From: Crassaminicella thermophila | GTDB lineage: Bacteria; Bacillota; Clostridia; Peptostreptococcales; Thermotaleaceae | DNA: 64,000 bases | Assembly: GCF_008152325.1 (NCBI RefSeq) | Contig: NZ_CP042243.1 | Coordinates: 625,026-689,025 of the forward strand | Reading direction: 5' to 3' | Part shown: positions 8,999 through 16,990 of the stretch, piece by piece | Layout of the letters: each line of letters starts with the position of its first letter | Position numbering within the stretch: the stretch's first letter is position 1 | The notes under the pieces: generated by a model | Told to the model about the DNA's origin: nothing | What the model saw: the letters and a program-made list of their open reading frames with translations, nothing else | The model's database searches: none | Position numbers and translations under genes: made by a program

Positions 8999-10585
8999 AT
9001 TAATAAAAATTTTACCTTACAAACGAGGATAACCATATTAATTACTGTATTAATTCTTATATCAGTTAGTATAATAATTATATTTATAGGAAACTGGTCA
9101 TTAAATCATATTCAAAACAAAGTAGAAGCAAATATAAAGAATGTATCAAAAATATTGGCAAGTTCTCCAAATATACAGAAAGCTTTAAAAGAAAAGGATG
9201 CAGTAAAAGTTCAAACACAGGTCAAAAAAATACTAAGGAAACTTGATGGAGTAGATATTATTACTATAGCAGATATGAAAGGGATAAGATATGCTCATCC
9301 AAATTCCAATAGAATAGGAGAACGTTTTGTAGGAGGAGATGAGGAAAGGGTTATAAAAGAAGGTGTATCTTATATATCTCAAGCAGAGGGAACATTAGGA
9401 GTTTCTATTAGAGCTTTTGAACCTATATTTTATGAAGGGAAACAACTAGGTTTTGTAATGGCGGGTGTATTATATGAAGATATAAAAAAATTTCGCATGC
9501 ATGCACTTATTACTATGTGTGGATTTACCTTGTTTGGAATTTTGTTAGGGGTTATAGGTGCATTAATGATTGCAAGAAAAATAAGGGCTAGTCTATTAGG
9601 ATTAGAGCCTAATGAAATTGTTTATTTATATAGGGAAAATAAAGCCATGTTAGATTCTATTAGTGAAGGAATAATTGCTATTGATGCAAAAGGGAAAATA
9701 ACATTAGTTAATGATTATGCAATAAAGATATTAAATATAAATAATCCATGTGTAGTAGGGGAATATGTTTTAGATGTGTTTCCAACAAGCAGATTATTAG
9801 AAGTCCTTAAAACAGGAGAAAGTGAATATAATGAGGAACAAATCATCAACGATACAGTTATTTTAACCAATAGAGTTCCTATAAAAGATGGAGAAGAAAT
9901 TATAGGGGCCATGGCTTCCTTTAATGATCGAACCAAAATAAAGCGTTTGGCAGAGGAAATTACAGGGGTAAGACAAATTATTCATGCATTAAGGGCAAAT
10001 ACACATGAATTTATGAATAAGTTACACTTAATACTAGGGCTTATTGAATTAAATGAAATTGATGAAGTGAAAAAATATATTAAAAGTGTGGCAAGGGAAC
10101 AGGAACAAATAAGATTTTTTTTGATGAAAAAAATAAAAAATCCAACTATTTCAGCAATTATACTAGGAAAGTTAAGTAGGGCAAAAGAGCTTAAAATAAA
10201 TATGGAAATAGATGAAAATTCATATTTAGAAAAATACTATAAAAATATTCAGAATGAAACATTAGTAACTATTATTGGAAACCTATTAGATAATGCAATG
10301 GAAGCGATTATAAAAAAAGGAAAAGAAGGAGAAATTTTTTTAAGAATAGAGGATGTAGGAGAAACTATTGAAATAGAGGTTGTAGACAATGGCATAGGAA
10401 TAAAGAAGGAAGATATAAAAAAAATATTCAAAAGGGGATTTACTACTAAAAAGGAAGAAGGCGGAATAGGGTTATACTTGGTTGAAAAAAGTATAAAGCA
10501 GTTAGCGGGTGAAGTTTTTGTAGATTCAAAATTTAAAGAAGGAACCAGTATTTTAGTTAGGATACCTAAGGAGGTATATAAATGA
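8999..10585 (+). CDS. CitA/DcuS-family sensor histidine kinase (apparent ATT start)
   Basis: Membrane sensor for di- or tricarboxylates. Order: transmembrane helix 1 (about 10-30), extracytoplasmic PAS-like domain (about 40-170), helix 2 (about 175-200), cytoplasmic PAS (about 215-310), DHp with phospho-acceptor His336 in THEFMNKLH, and an ATPase domain with GNLLDNAMEA, VDNGIGI and GGIGLYLV. The frame stays open from a stop at 8996-8998. No ATG, GTG or TTG occurs before TTG at 9155, which would remove helix 1. ATT at 8999 lies just behind AGAGGTGAG and gives a normal N-terminus, so ATT is the likely start (528 residues); a mutated or misread ATG is the alternative. It overlaps the next gene by 4 bases. 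Confidence 0.88.
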   Translation: MNKNFTLQTRITILITVLILISVSIIIIFIGNWSLNHIQNKVEANIKNVSKILASSPNIQKALKEKDAVKVQTQVKKILRKLDGVDIITIADMKGIRYAHPNSNRIGERFVGGDEERVIKEGVSYISQAEGTLGVSIRAFEPIFYEGKQLGFVMAGVLYEDIKKFRMHALITMCGFTLFGILLGVIGALMIARKIRASLLGLEPNEIVYLYRENKAMLDSISEGIIAIDAKGKITLVNDYAIKILNINNPCVVGEYVLDVFPTSRLLEVLKTGESEYNEEQIINDTVILTNRVPIKDGEEIIGAMASFNDRTKIKRLAEEITGVRQIIHALRANTHEFMNKLHLILGLIELNEIDEVKKYIKSVAREQEQIRFFLMKKIKNPTISAIILGKLSRAKELKINMEIDENSYLEKYYKNIQNETLVTIIGNLLDNAMEAIIKKGKEGEIFLRIEDVGETIEIEVVDNGIGIKKEDIKKIFKRGFTTKKEEGGIGLYLVEKSIKQLAGEVFVDSKFKEGTSILVRIPKEVYK

Positions 10586-11280
10586 TTAATGTACTTGTAG
10601 TAGAAGATGATCCAATGCTTGCAGAATTAAATAGAAGGTTTATAGAAAAAATAGATCCTTTTGTTGTTGTAGCTGTTGCGGGGAATGGAGAAGAAGCTAT
10701 AAAAGCATTAAAAAATAAAAAAATTGATTTAATCATACTAGATATTTATATGCCAAAGATGGATGGTATGGAATTATTTAAAAGGGTTCGAAAGCAAAAT
10801 AAAGAGGTAGATTTTATATTGGTTACAGCAGCTAATGATACAGATAAAATTGATGAAGCTTTAAAATTAGGAGCAGTAGATTATCTAGTAAAACCCTTTG
10901 AATTTGAAAGGCTTAAAAAGTCGCTTATAAACTATAAAATAAGAAAAAATTTATTAATAAAAAAACCTTTTGTCAGTCAAGAAGAAATTGATAAATTGTT
11001 TATTGGAGATATAGAAGGATTTGCCCAGAATGAAGAGAGAGAGCTTAAAAAAGGGTTGCATAAGTTTACATTAGATAGGGTTATAAGATTTTTAAAAGAA
11101 AATAAAGAAATTTTGTTATCTAGTGAAGTTATATCAGAAAATTTACAGATGTCTAAGGTTACAATTAGAAGGTATTTAGATTATTTAGAAGCTATAGGAA
11201 AAATTCAAAAGAAAATGGAATACGGATCAAGAGGAAGACCATCATATCTATATCGCTATATAGATAAAAATAACAAATAA
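10582..11280 (+). CDS. Response regulator of the CitB/DcuR family
   Basis: Partner of the preceding kinase, 232 residues. Receiver domain (1-120) with acidic EDD near residue 9, phospho-acceptor Asp54 in ILDIYMPKMDG, Thr in LVTAAND and Lys in LVKPFEFER; a linker; and a C-terminal helix-turn-helix (about 175-225, SSEVISENLQMSKVTIRRYLDYL), as in CitB, DcuR and DctR. Start ATG overlaps the kinase stop (ATGA), so the two are translationally coupled. The genes downstream (malic enzyme and a 2-hydroxycarboxylate transporter) are the classic targets of such pairs, so malate or citrate is the probable signal. Confidence 0.93.
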   Translation: MINVLVVEDDPMLAELNRRFIEKIDPFVVVAVAGNGEEAIKALKNKKIDLIILDIYMPKMDGMELFKRVRKQNKEVDFILVTAANDTDKIDEALKLGAVDYLVKPFEFERLKKSLINYKIRKNLLIKKPFVSQEEIDKLFIGDIEGFAQNEERELKKGLHKFTLDRVIRFLKENKEILLSSEVISENLQMSKVTIRRYLDYLEAIGKIQKKMEYGSRGRPSYLYRYIDKNNK

Positions 11281-11289
11281 AATAAATAA

Positions 11290-11326
11290 AACTCTTATTG
11301 ACAAAGTTTTGTCGATAAGAGTTTTT
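11290..11326 (+). terminator. Intrinsic terminator after the two-component genes
   Basis: AACTCTTATTGACAAA pairs with TTTTGTCGATAAGAGTT (one mismatch), followed by a T-run. Confidence 0.85.
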
Positions 11327-11358
11327 TACATATATTTAAGATTTTTTTAGTTTTGAAA

Positions 11359-11441
11359 AAAGTTTAACAATATATTTTTTATTTACTTAATTATTAGAAT
11401 AAGTTTTAAATATTTTAAAAAGAATAAAGTTTAATTATAAT
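11359..11441 (+). promoter_or_regulatory. Promoter region of the malic enzyme operon with three AAGTTT(T)AA repeats
   Basis: A -10 box TATAAT stands at 11436-11441 with no good -35, as expected for an activated promoter. Upstream, AAAGTTTAAC (11359), TAAGTTTTAAAT (11400) and TAAAGTTTAATT (11425) repeat a common core. They are candidate sites for the response regulator at 10582-11280; this link is inference. Confidence 0.45.
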
Positions 11442-11505
11442 CGAATATAACAAAGATATGGTTGTACAACCAATTATGAAAAGACTAGAAAGGAATGAAG
11501 ACAAA

Positions 11506-12678
11506 ATGGATTATTCAAAAAAAGCTCTTGAAATGCATGAAAAATATAAAGGAAAGATCAGTGTTGTATCAAAGGTAAATGTTACCAACAAAGAAGAATT
11601 GAGTATAGCATATACACCAGGAGTAGCAGAGCCATGTAGAAAAATAGCAGAAAATAAGGAGGAGGTATATAAGTATACTGCTAAAGGAAATTTGGTTGCT
11701 GTTGTAAGTGATGGAACTGCGGTATTAGGACTTGGAGATATTGGTCCAGAAGCAGCTATGCCTGTAATGGAAGGAAAAGCAGTTCTTTTTAAAGAGTTTG
11801 CAGGTATAGATGCATTTCCAATATGTGTAGATACAAAGGATGTAGATGAAATTGTAGATCTTGTAAAAAAGTTGGCACCAACCTTTGGAGGAATTAATCT
11901 AGAAGATATTTCAGCACCAAGATGTATAGAAATAGAAAAGAGGTTAAAAGAGGAATTGGATATACCTGTATTTCATGATGATCAACATGGAACAGCTATT
12001 GTAGTTGTTGCAGGATTAATTAACGCATTAAAATTAGTAAATAAAAAATTTGAAGATATAAAGATCGTTGTCAATGGACCAGGAGCAGCAGGATCTGCAA
12101 TTGTTAAGATGTTGATTAATATGAAAGCAAAAGAAATTTTAGTATGTGGTAGAACTGGAATAATTTATGAAGGAAAAGAAGATAATGATGAATTAAGAGA
12201 AGCATTAGCTAAAATAACAAATCCAAATAATGAAAGGGGAACATTAGCAGATGCAATGAAAAATGCTGATGTGTTTATAGGAGTTTCAGCTCCTAATGTA
12301 GTTAGCAAAGAAATGGTAGCTTCTATGAACAAAGATGCTATTGTATTTGCTATGGCGAACCCTATTCCGGAGATTATGCCTAAATTAGCTAAGGAAGCAG
12401 GAGCGAAAGTTGTTGGTTCTGGTAGATCGGATTTTGAAAATCAGATTAATAATGTTTTGGCATTTCCAGGAATATTTAAAGGTGCATTAGAAGTAAGAGC
12501 GTGTGATATTAATGAAGAAATGAAGGTTGCGGCAGCTTATGCTATAGCAGAAATAATAGATGAAAAAGAATTAAGTGAAACATATATTATACCAAAGCCT
12601 TTTGATAAAAGAATCGTTGAAAATGTTGCAAAGGCAGTAGCAAAAGCTGCAAAGGATACAGGTGTATCAAGAATATAA
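11506..12678 (+). CDS. Malic enzyme (malate dehydrogenase, oxaloacetate-decarboxylating)
   Basis: Converts malate to pyruvate, CO2 and NAD(P)H. About 390 residues, the short bacterial type. Visible landmarks: SIAYTPGVAEPC and SDGTAVLGLGDIGPEAAMPVMEGK near the N-terminus, the metal/substrate motif FHDDQHGTA, and the Rossmann motif VNGPGAAGSA. An in-frame ATG at 11458 exists, but the family N-terminus (MDYSKKALEMHEKYKGK) begins at 11506. The gene is 16 bases upstream of the transporter and forms an operon with it: uptake of malate or citrate followed by oxidative decarboxylation. The neighbouring two-component system probably induces it. Confidence 0.95.
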   Translation: MDYSKKALEMHEKYKGKISVVSKVNVTNKEELSIAYTPGVAEPCRKIAENKEEVYKYTAKGNLVAVVSDGTAVLGLGDIGPEAAMPVMEGKAVLFKEFAGIDAFPICVDTKDVDEIVDLVKKLAPTFGGINLEDISAPRCIEIEKRLKEELDIPVFHDDQHGTAIVVVAGLINALKLVNKKFEDIKIVVNGPGAAGSAIVKMLINMKAKEILVCGRTGIIYEGKEDNDELREALAKITNPNNERGTLADAMKNADVFIGVSAPNVVSKEMVASMNKDAIVFAMANPIPEIMPKLAKEAGAKVVGSGRSDFENQINNVLAFPGIFKGALEVRACDINEEMKVAAAYAIAEIIDEKELSETYIIPKPFDKRIVENVAKAVAKAAKDTGVSRI

Positions 12679-12694
12679 CAAAGGAGGAGAAAAA

Positions 12695-13984
12695 ATGACA
12701 GCAAACAAATTAGAGAATAAAGGATTTCAATTAATGGGAATCTCTTTGCCTATGTTTTTAATATTAACAGCTGTAGTTTTATTTGCAACCTATATGGGTG
12801 TATTGCCAAAGGGAATGATTGGAGCATTTCCACTTATGATGATTATAGGTGCAATACTAAATGAATTAGGAAATCGATTGCCAATTGTAAAAGATTTTCT
12901 AGGTGGAGGAGCAATTATTGTTATATTTGGATCAGCAGCATTAGTTACTTATGGAGTGTTGCCTGAAAGTTCAAAAGAGATTATGAAAAACTTTATGAAG
13001 GGTGAAGGATTTTTAAGCTTTTATATTGCAGCTCTAATAACAGGTAGTATTTTAGGAATGAATAGGAAATTATTAATAAGTGCTTCTGTTAGATATTTAC
13101 CTGTTATTCTTGGAGGTGTTATTGTATCGTTAGGACTTACTGGACTTGTAGGTATGGTAATGGGTTATGGTGCAAAAGAAGCTATTTTCTATGTAGCTAT
13201 TCCAATTATGGGAGGAGGTATGGGAGCAGGAGCAGTTCCTTTATCTCAAATATTTGGACAGGCATTAAACACAGATCCTACACAAATGATGTCTAAGATG
13301 GTTCCGGCATTAGCATTAGGTAATGCTATGGCAATTGTTGTAGCTGGATTATTAGATAGAGTAGGGAAGAAAAAAGTTTCTTTAACTGGAAACGGAAAGC
13401 TTATGAAATCACAAAATGCAATAAAAGAAGAAGAACAAAAAACAATGAAACTAGATTATAAATTGATGGGAATAGGAATATTATTATCTACTACCTTCTT
13501 TGTATGGGGAAAAATACTTGCTAAATTTATACCAATCCATGCTTATGCATTAATGATTATAAGTGTTGCTGTTGTAAAGGTATTGGGAATTATACCAGAA
13601 AAATATGAAAAAGGTGCCTTCCAGTGGTTTAGATTTGTAATGACAAACTTTACACCTGCATTACTTGTTGGAATTGGTGTAGCATATACAGATTTAAATG
13701 CAGTAATAAATTCTTTATCAGTTATTTATGTAATATTAGTATTTACAACTGTATTAGGTGCAACGATAGGATCTGGTTTTGTAGGAAACTTACTAGGATT
13801 TTATCCAATAGAAGCATCTATAACAGGTGGACTTTGTATGGCAAATATGGGTGGAACAGGAGACGTAGCTGTACTTTCTGCATGTAATAGAATGGAGCTT
13901 ATGCCGTTTGCACAAATATCTTCCCGTATTGGCGGAGCATTTATGTTAATATTAGCTACTAGTTTATTATCTATATTCTTATAA
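12695..13984 (+). CDS. 2-hydroxycarboxylate transporter (CitS/MaeN family)
   Basis: Sodium- or proton-coupled symport (or exchange) of malate, citrate or lactate, 429 residues with about 11 membrane segments. The two re-entrant-loop signatures of the 2HCT family are visible: GGGMGAGAVPLSQI in the first half and ANMGGTGDVAVLSA in the second. A C-terminal MELMPFAQISSRIGGA carries the conserved substrate-binding Arg. ATG at 12695 is chosen over 12662, since AAGGAGG precedes it by 7 bases. It is co-transcribed with the malic enzyme. Whether malate or citrate is preferred cannot be read from sequence; the malic enzyme partner favours malate. Confidence 0.95.
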   Translation: MTANKLENKGFQLMGISLPMFLILTAVVLFATYMGVLPKGMIGAFPLMMIIGAILNELGNRLPIVKDFLGGGAIIVIFGSAALVTYGVLPESSKEIMKNFMKGEGFLSFYIAALITGSILGMNRKLLISASVRYLPVILGGVIVSLGLTGLVGMVMGYGAKEAIFYVAIPIMGGGMGAGAVPLSQIFGQALNTDPTQMMSKMVPALALGNAMAIVVAGLLDRVGKKKVSLTGNGKLMKSQNAIKEEEQKTMKLDYKLMGIGILLSTTFFVWGKILAKFIPIHAYALMIISVAVVKVLGIIPEKYEKGAFQWFRFVMTNFTPALLVGIGVAYTDLNAVINSLSVIYVILVFTTVLGATIGSGFVGNLLGFYPIEASITGGLCMANMGGTGDVAVLSACNRMELMPFAQISSRIGGAFMLILATSLLSIFL

Positions 13985-14023
13985 TAGAATAATAATTAGG
14001 AGTGTAAATAAATCTATGTTTAA

Positions 14024-14092
14024 GTAAAAATAATTTCTCCTTTCTGGAAAGAATTAACAATACAATTCAAACCAGGAAGGAGATTTTTTATG
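14024..14092 (+). terminator. Intrinsic terminator of the malic enzyme operon
   Basis: ATTTCTCCTTTCTGG pairs with CCAGGAAGGAGAT over a loop of about 24 bases and is followed by TTTTTT. Confidence 0.7.
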
Positions 14093-14106
14093 AGTACTTT
14101 GAGAAA

Positions 14107-14196
14107 ATGATTAATGATGGAAATCTGAAAACAGCAGGAGATATTTATAGTCAAATTAGCTATCTAAAAAACAACCATAGATATCCATCATCTTAG
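14107..14196 (+). other. Short open frame, possibly a gene remnant
   Basis: A 29-codon open frame from ATG 14107 overlaps the end of the opposite lipoprotein gene by 9 bases. It has no clear ribosome site of its own and lies just after a terminator. I do not recognise it; it may be chance or the tail of a decayed gene. Confidence 0.15.
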
Positions 14197-14979
14197 TTTT
14201 TTAAGTGTTTTTAAAACTTCCTCTACCTCTAAATTCATTTTATAAAATACTTTACTTTCAGGATGATCTTCAGGAAAAGCAAAATCAGTTGGTCTACCTA
14301 TAAAGTATTTAATATCGTTAACTTCAAAGTATCGCTTATCACCTATAGTATCATATGAATTTTCATTTAAATCTGCTGATTCAGTATTAATGATACTAAA
14401 AAACTCTCCACACATATCTTTCATTTGTTCCTTAGGTTTAAAGTATACAGTGATTCCCATATCATATTCTTCAACCCTATACTTACCTTCCCAACTTTTA
14501 GGGAATGTAAGTGAAAACCCTAGTTTACTGCTTTTGAATTGCAAAAGAGTTAGCTTTTTCTCTAAAGTAGTGATTTTATTAATGTTTTGCTTATCTATAT
14601 TATTTAACTTCCCTTGAATATCTGTGCTATTTGGATGATACCAAGAAAATTGTGAAAAATAATCATTATACTTTTGTGTAGAAAATATATATCCATACTT
14701 TGCAAAGATTGAGTTTCTTAAAATTGATAATTCATTTGTATTTAAGTTCTTGAGTAAATTATCTTCAAAAGGTTTATTAAGATTGTATTCATAATTATTT
14801 AATAAAAGTATTATATCACCTTCTACTTTCTTTTTGCTGTCAATAGCTGTTTCACTTGTTGTGATTGTAGTTGTTACTATCTTACTACTAGAAGTATTTG
14901 TATTTTCATTACGTGAGCAACTAGAGAAAATAATACATATTAAGAATACTACAATAAGTCCATTTATTTTTAGTTTCAT
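14188..14979 (-). CDS. Lipoprotein with a YARHG domain
   Basis: Membrane-anchored extracellular protein of unknown role, 263 residues. A lipoprotein signal ends in IIFSSC (Cys about residue 21), followed by a Thr/Ser-rich linker. Residues about 82-140 match the YARHG domain, whose core ILRNSIFAKYGYIF and later WYHPN are seen; this extracellular domain occurs in many Gram-positive surface proteins and is thought to bind cell-wall or peptide ligands. The C-terminal 110 residues (FSLTFPKSWEGKY onwards) resemble the beta-rich domains of other secreted Clostridia proteins. ATG at 14979 follows AAAGGTGAT. It has no obvious functional partner nearby. Confidence 0.8.
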   Translation of the reverse strand: MKLKINGLIVVFLICIIFSSCSRNENTNTSSSKIVTTTITTSETAIDSKKKVEGDIILLLNNYEYNLNKPFEDNLLKNLNTNELSILRNSIFAKYGYIFSTQKYNDYFSQFSWYHPNSTDIQGKLNNIDKQNINKITTLEKKLTLLQFKSSKLGFSLTFPKSWEGKYRVEEYDMGITVYFKPKEQMKDMCGEFFSIINTESADLNENSYDTIGDKRYFEVNDIKYFIGRPTDFAFPEDHPESKVFYKMNLEVEEVLKTLKKLR

Positions 14980-15181
14980 AATATCACCTTTTATATTTCA
15001 AAATTTTGTTGTTTTATTAAAGTATCTTAATTTTTTCTAATATCTTTGACATGGAGTTTGAACTTGTACTGAAAGTAAGAAGTTTTAATTGTATTACCTA
15101 TATTAGTAAAAAATTAGTTGAATTACCATATTTTGATTATTATAATAGTATTAAACAGAAAAAAGGAGAAGTGATTTATTT

Positions 15182-15427
15182 ATGACTGAAATTATAAGAT
15201 TTTCATTACTAGCAGGATTATTAGTAGCTCTTCTATTTGCTTATATTCAAATGAAAAGGCAGAAAAAAATAACAAAGATAGTTAATGATAAATTTGTTAC
15301 TAATATTGAAAATCTATTAAACAAACTTGCAGACGATAAAGAAGATGATAAAAAATTCAAAAAAGAAGTTTTAAGAGTTTTACATAAAATAGAAGAATCA
15401 ATAGATGATAAAAAAACTAATAGCTAA
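15182..15427 (+). CDS. Small single-pass membrane protein with coiled coil
   Basis: 81 residues, family not recognised. Residues 5-24 form one transmembrane helix, followed by basic MKRQKK, so the rest should be cytoplasmic. Residues 35-78 are highly charged with heptad-like hydrophobics (IENLLNKLADD, FKKEVLRVLHKIEESI), suggesting a coiled coil. AAAAGGAGAAGTG stands 10-15 bases upstream of the ATG, and a strong terminator follows directly. Size and layout resemble UviB/BhlA holin-like or other small anchor proteins, but no motif proves it. Confidence 0.6.
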   Translation: MTEIIRFSLLAGLLVALLFAYIQMKRQKKITKIVNDKFVTNIENLLNKLADDKEDDKKFKKEVLRVLHKIEESIDDKKTNS

Positions 15428-15449
15428 TATGTTAGCTATTGTTTTTTTT
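15419..15449 (+). terminator. Intrinsic terminator of the small membrane protein gene
   Basis: AATAGCTAA, four-base loop, TTAGCTATT, then a run of eight Ts. It overlaps the end of the coding region. Confidence 0.85.
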
Positions 15450-15582
15450 ATTTTCTATATCTTTTAAAAGCTTTAAAACTTTTTGCTTAAAAATCAAATT
15501 CTTTTCATTATTTTTTTGAATTGCTTCTAACAAGGCAGTAGATTCTCTTTCTGCCGCTTCGTGAGCAAGTGGAGGGAGCAGT

Positions 15583-16278
15583 TCACTCTTGAGAGTTTTC
15601 TTTATCTTTGTTGAGTTTATTTAGATATCTATAAATACTAGGTTCTGAACAACGAAGTTGTTTGGCAACCTCGCTTACGGCACCTTTGAGCATGAAAATA
15701 CCTTTTTGATTTAAAATATCTACAACCTTTAAGCGTTCATCTTGTGTTAAGCGTTCGATTGGGATGTTATTCTTTGATAATATTTTGTTTAATACAGTAT
15801 TTGTTACCTCTGCAATGGAGTCAGGAAAACTTTCAGTCTCGTCATCTAAAATAGAATTGATTGATTCATAGGTGCTATTTTTTTCGATTAATTCATCAGG
15901 ATGACATAATTTTAATATTTGATTGCTAAGATCTACATATCTTTTATCATCAAAGTTAATGCATAACATTCCTACTAGTTCTTCATTCTCATCTTTAATA
16001 AAAAGTGTTGAAGATCTTAAAAGTCTTTGATCCTTAGAAATACCGTTGTAATTAATTTTATAATCGATATCTTTATAGCTTTTATCCGAAATTACAGTTA
16101 AGCCAAGATTTGTCATTGGTGCACCAATTGTGCGACCACTGACATGACCATTGGCAATAGCTACGATAGAATTGGTATAGTCGCTTACATCATGTAGAAC
16201 CACCTCGTAATCAGGACCTAGAGCCTTACCTAAAAATTCTACTAAAATACTATATTGTTTTAATATATTTTGGTTCAT
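15583..16278 (-). CDS. YheO-type transcriptional regulator (PAS_6 plus HTH_22)
   Basis: DNA-binding regulator of 231 residues. The N-terminal YheO/PAS-like domain (about 8-125) shows LGPDYEVVLHDVSD, SIVAIANGHVSGRTIGAP and STLFIKDENEELVGMLCINFD, all typical. The C-terminal helix-turn-helix is about 185-225 (KGAVSEVAKQLRCSEPSIYRYLNKL). The family includes the D-arginine regulator DauR and proteins linked to RidA and amino-acid lyases. It is divergent from ridA-tnaA, so it probably controls that operon. ATG at 16278 is chosen over GTG 16287, because AGGTG fits the ATG at 6-base spacing. Confidence 0.9.
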   Translation of the reverse strand: MNQNILKQYSILVEFLGKALGPDYEVVLHDVSDYTNSIVAIANGHVSGRTIGAPMTNLGLTVISDKSYKDIDYKINYNGISKDQRLLRSSTLFIKDENEELVGMLCINFDDKRYVDLSNQILKLCHPDELIEKNSTYESINSILDDETESFPDSIAEVTNTVLNKILSKNNIPIERLTQDERLKVVDILNQKGIFMLKGAVSEVAKQLRCSEPSIYRYLNKLNKDKENSQE

Positions 16279-16291
16279 TTTATTCACCTAC

Positions 16292-16398
16292 TTTTATCGA
16301 TATCTTATATAGTAGATTAGCATGATAATAAAAAAAAAGCAATAGAAGAAGCGTGTATAATAAAATAAATTTTTATCACGATAAAAAAATATTTTATC
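16292..16398. promoter_or_regulatory. TTTTATC repeats, candidate operators of the YheO-type regulator
   Basis: The regulator/ridA gap holds TTTTATC at 16292-16298, the near-palindrome TTTTATCACGATAAAA at 16371-16386, and another TTTTATC at 16392-16398. Repeated half-sites between divergent genes suggest an operator cluster; no binding evidence. Confidence 0.4.
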
Positions 16399-16528
16399 AA
16401 AATTCGTCGAAATAGAAGGGGGAATATGTAAAAACATAAAGAAATTATGAGAAAAACCTTTTTTATTACCATAATATAGAAAATAACATAAAACGTTTGT
16501 GAATTTTGCAAAATTTCAATAAAATCAC

Positions 16529-16557
16529 TTGACTACTTTTTATAATGGTGATAATAT
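16529..16557 (+). promoter_or_regulatory. Sigma-A promoter of ridA-tnaA
   Basis: TTGACT (16529-16534) and TAATAT (16552-16557), spacing 17 bp, about 22 bp ahead of the ridA ATG. Confidence 0.75.
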
Positions 16558-16579
16558 TGTGTCAAAGGAGGCGAAGCAT

Positions 16580-16963
16580 ATGAAAAAAATAATTGATACG
16601 AAAAATGCACCATCTGCCATAGGACCATATTCACAAGGAACGGCAGGTTCAGGATTGATATTTGTTTCTGGGCAGCTTCCAATAGATCCTAATACAGGAG
16701 AATTTGTAACTGGTGGTATAGAGGAACAGACGAGACAATCTCTTGAGAATTTACGCCAAATTTTGGAATCTGCAGGATCAGGTCTTGATAAAGTTTTAAA
16801 AACTACTGTTTTTCTTAGCGATATGAATAATTTTGCGCAAATGAATAAGGTATATAAAGAAATGTTTGGGGATTCAAATTATCCGGCACGTTCAGCAGTA
16901 GAAGTAGCAAGATTGCCTAAGGATGCATTAGTAGAAGTTGAGGCTATTGCCTTAGAAGGTTAA
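16580..16963 (+). CDS. ridA: RidA family enamine/imine deaminase
   Basis: Hydrolyses reactive 2-aminoacrylate and related imines released by PLP enzymes, giving keto acid and ammonia. 127 residues, the family norm for this trimeric protein. Seen: [12 protein letters not shown] at the N-terminus, the [24 protein letters not shown] signature and the substrate-binding Arg104 (Arg105 in E. coli). ATG at 16580 follows AAAGGAGG. It lies 27 bases before tryptophanase, a PLP lyase that passes through aminoacrylate, so its role as clean-up partner is direct. Confidence 0.95.
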   Translation: MKKIIDTKNAPSAIGPYSQGTAGSGLIFVSGQLPIDPNTGEFVTGGIEEQTRQSLENLRQILESAGSGLDKVLKTTVFLSDMNNFAQMNKVYKEMFGDSNYPARSAVEVARLPKDALVEVEAIALEG

Positions 16964-16990
16964 TAAAAAATAAAAAGGAGGAGGGTTTAT

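Noticed and set aside
15427-15570. Leftward open frame after the YheO-type regulator, with a charged helical C-terminus resembling the convergent small protein
   Set aside because: No ATG, GTG or TTG with a ribosome site opens the frame; it lies +1 to the regulator. Could be a remnant or chance, so it is not annotated as a gene.
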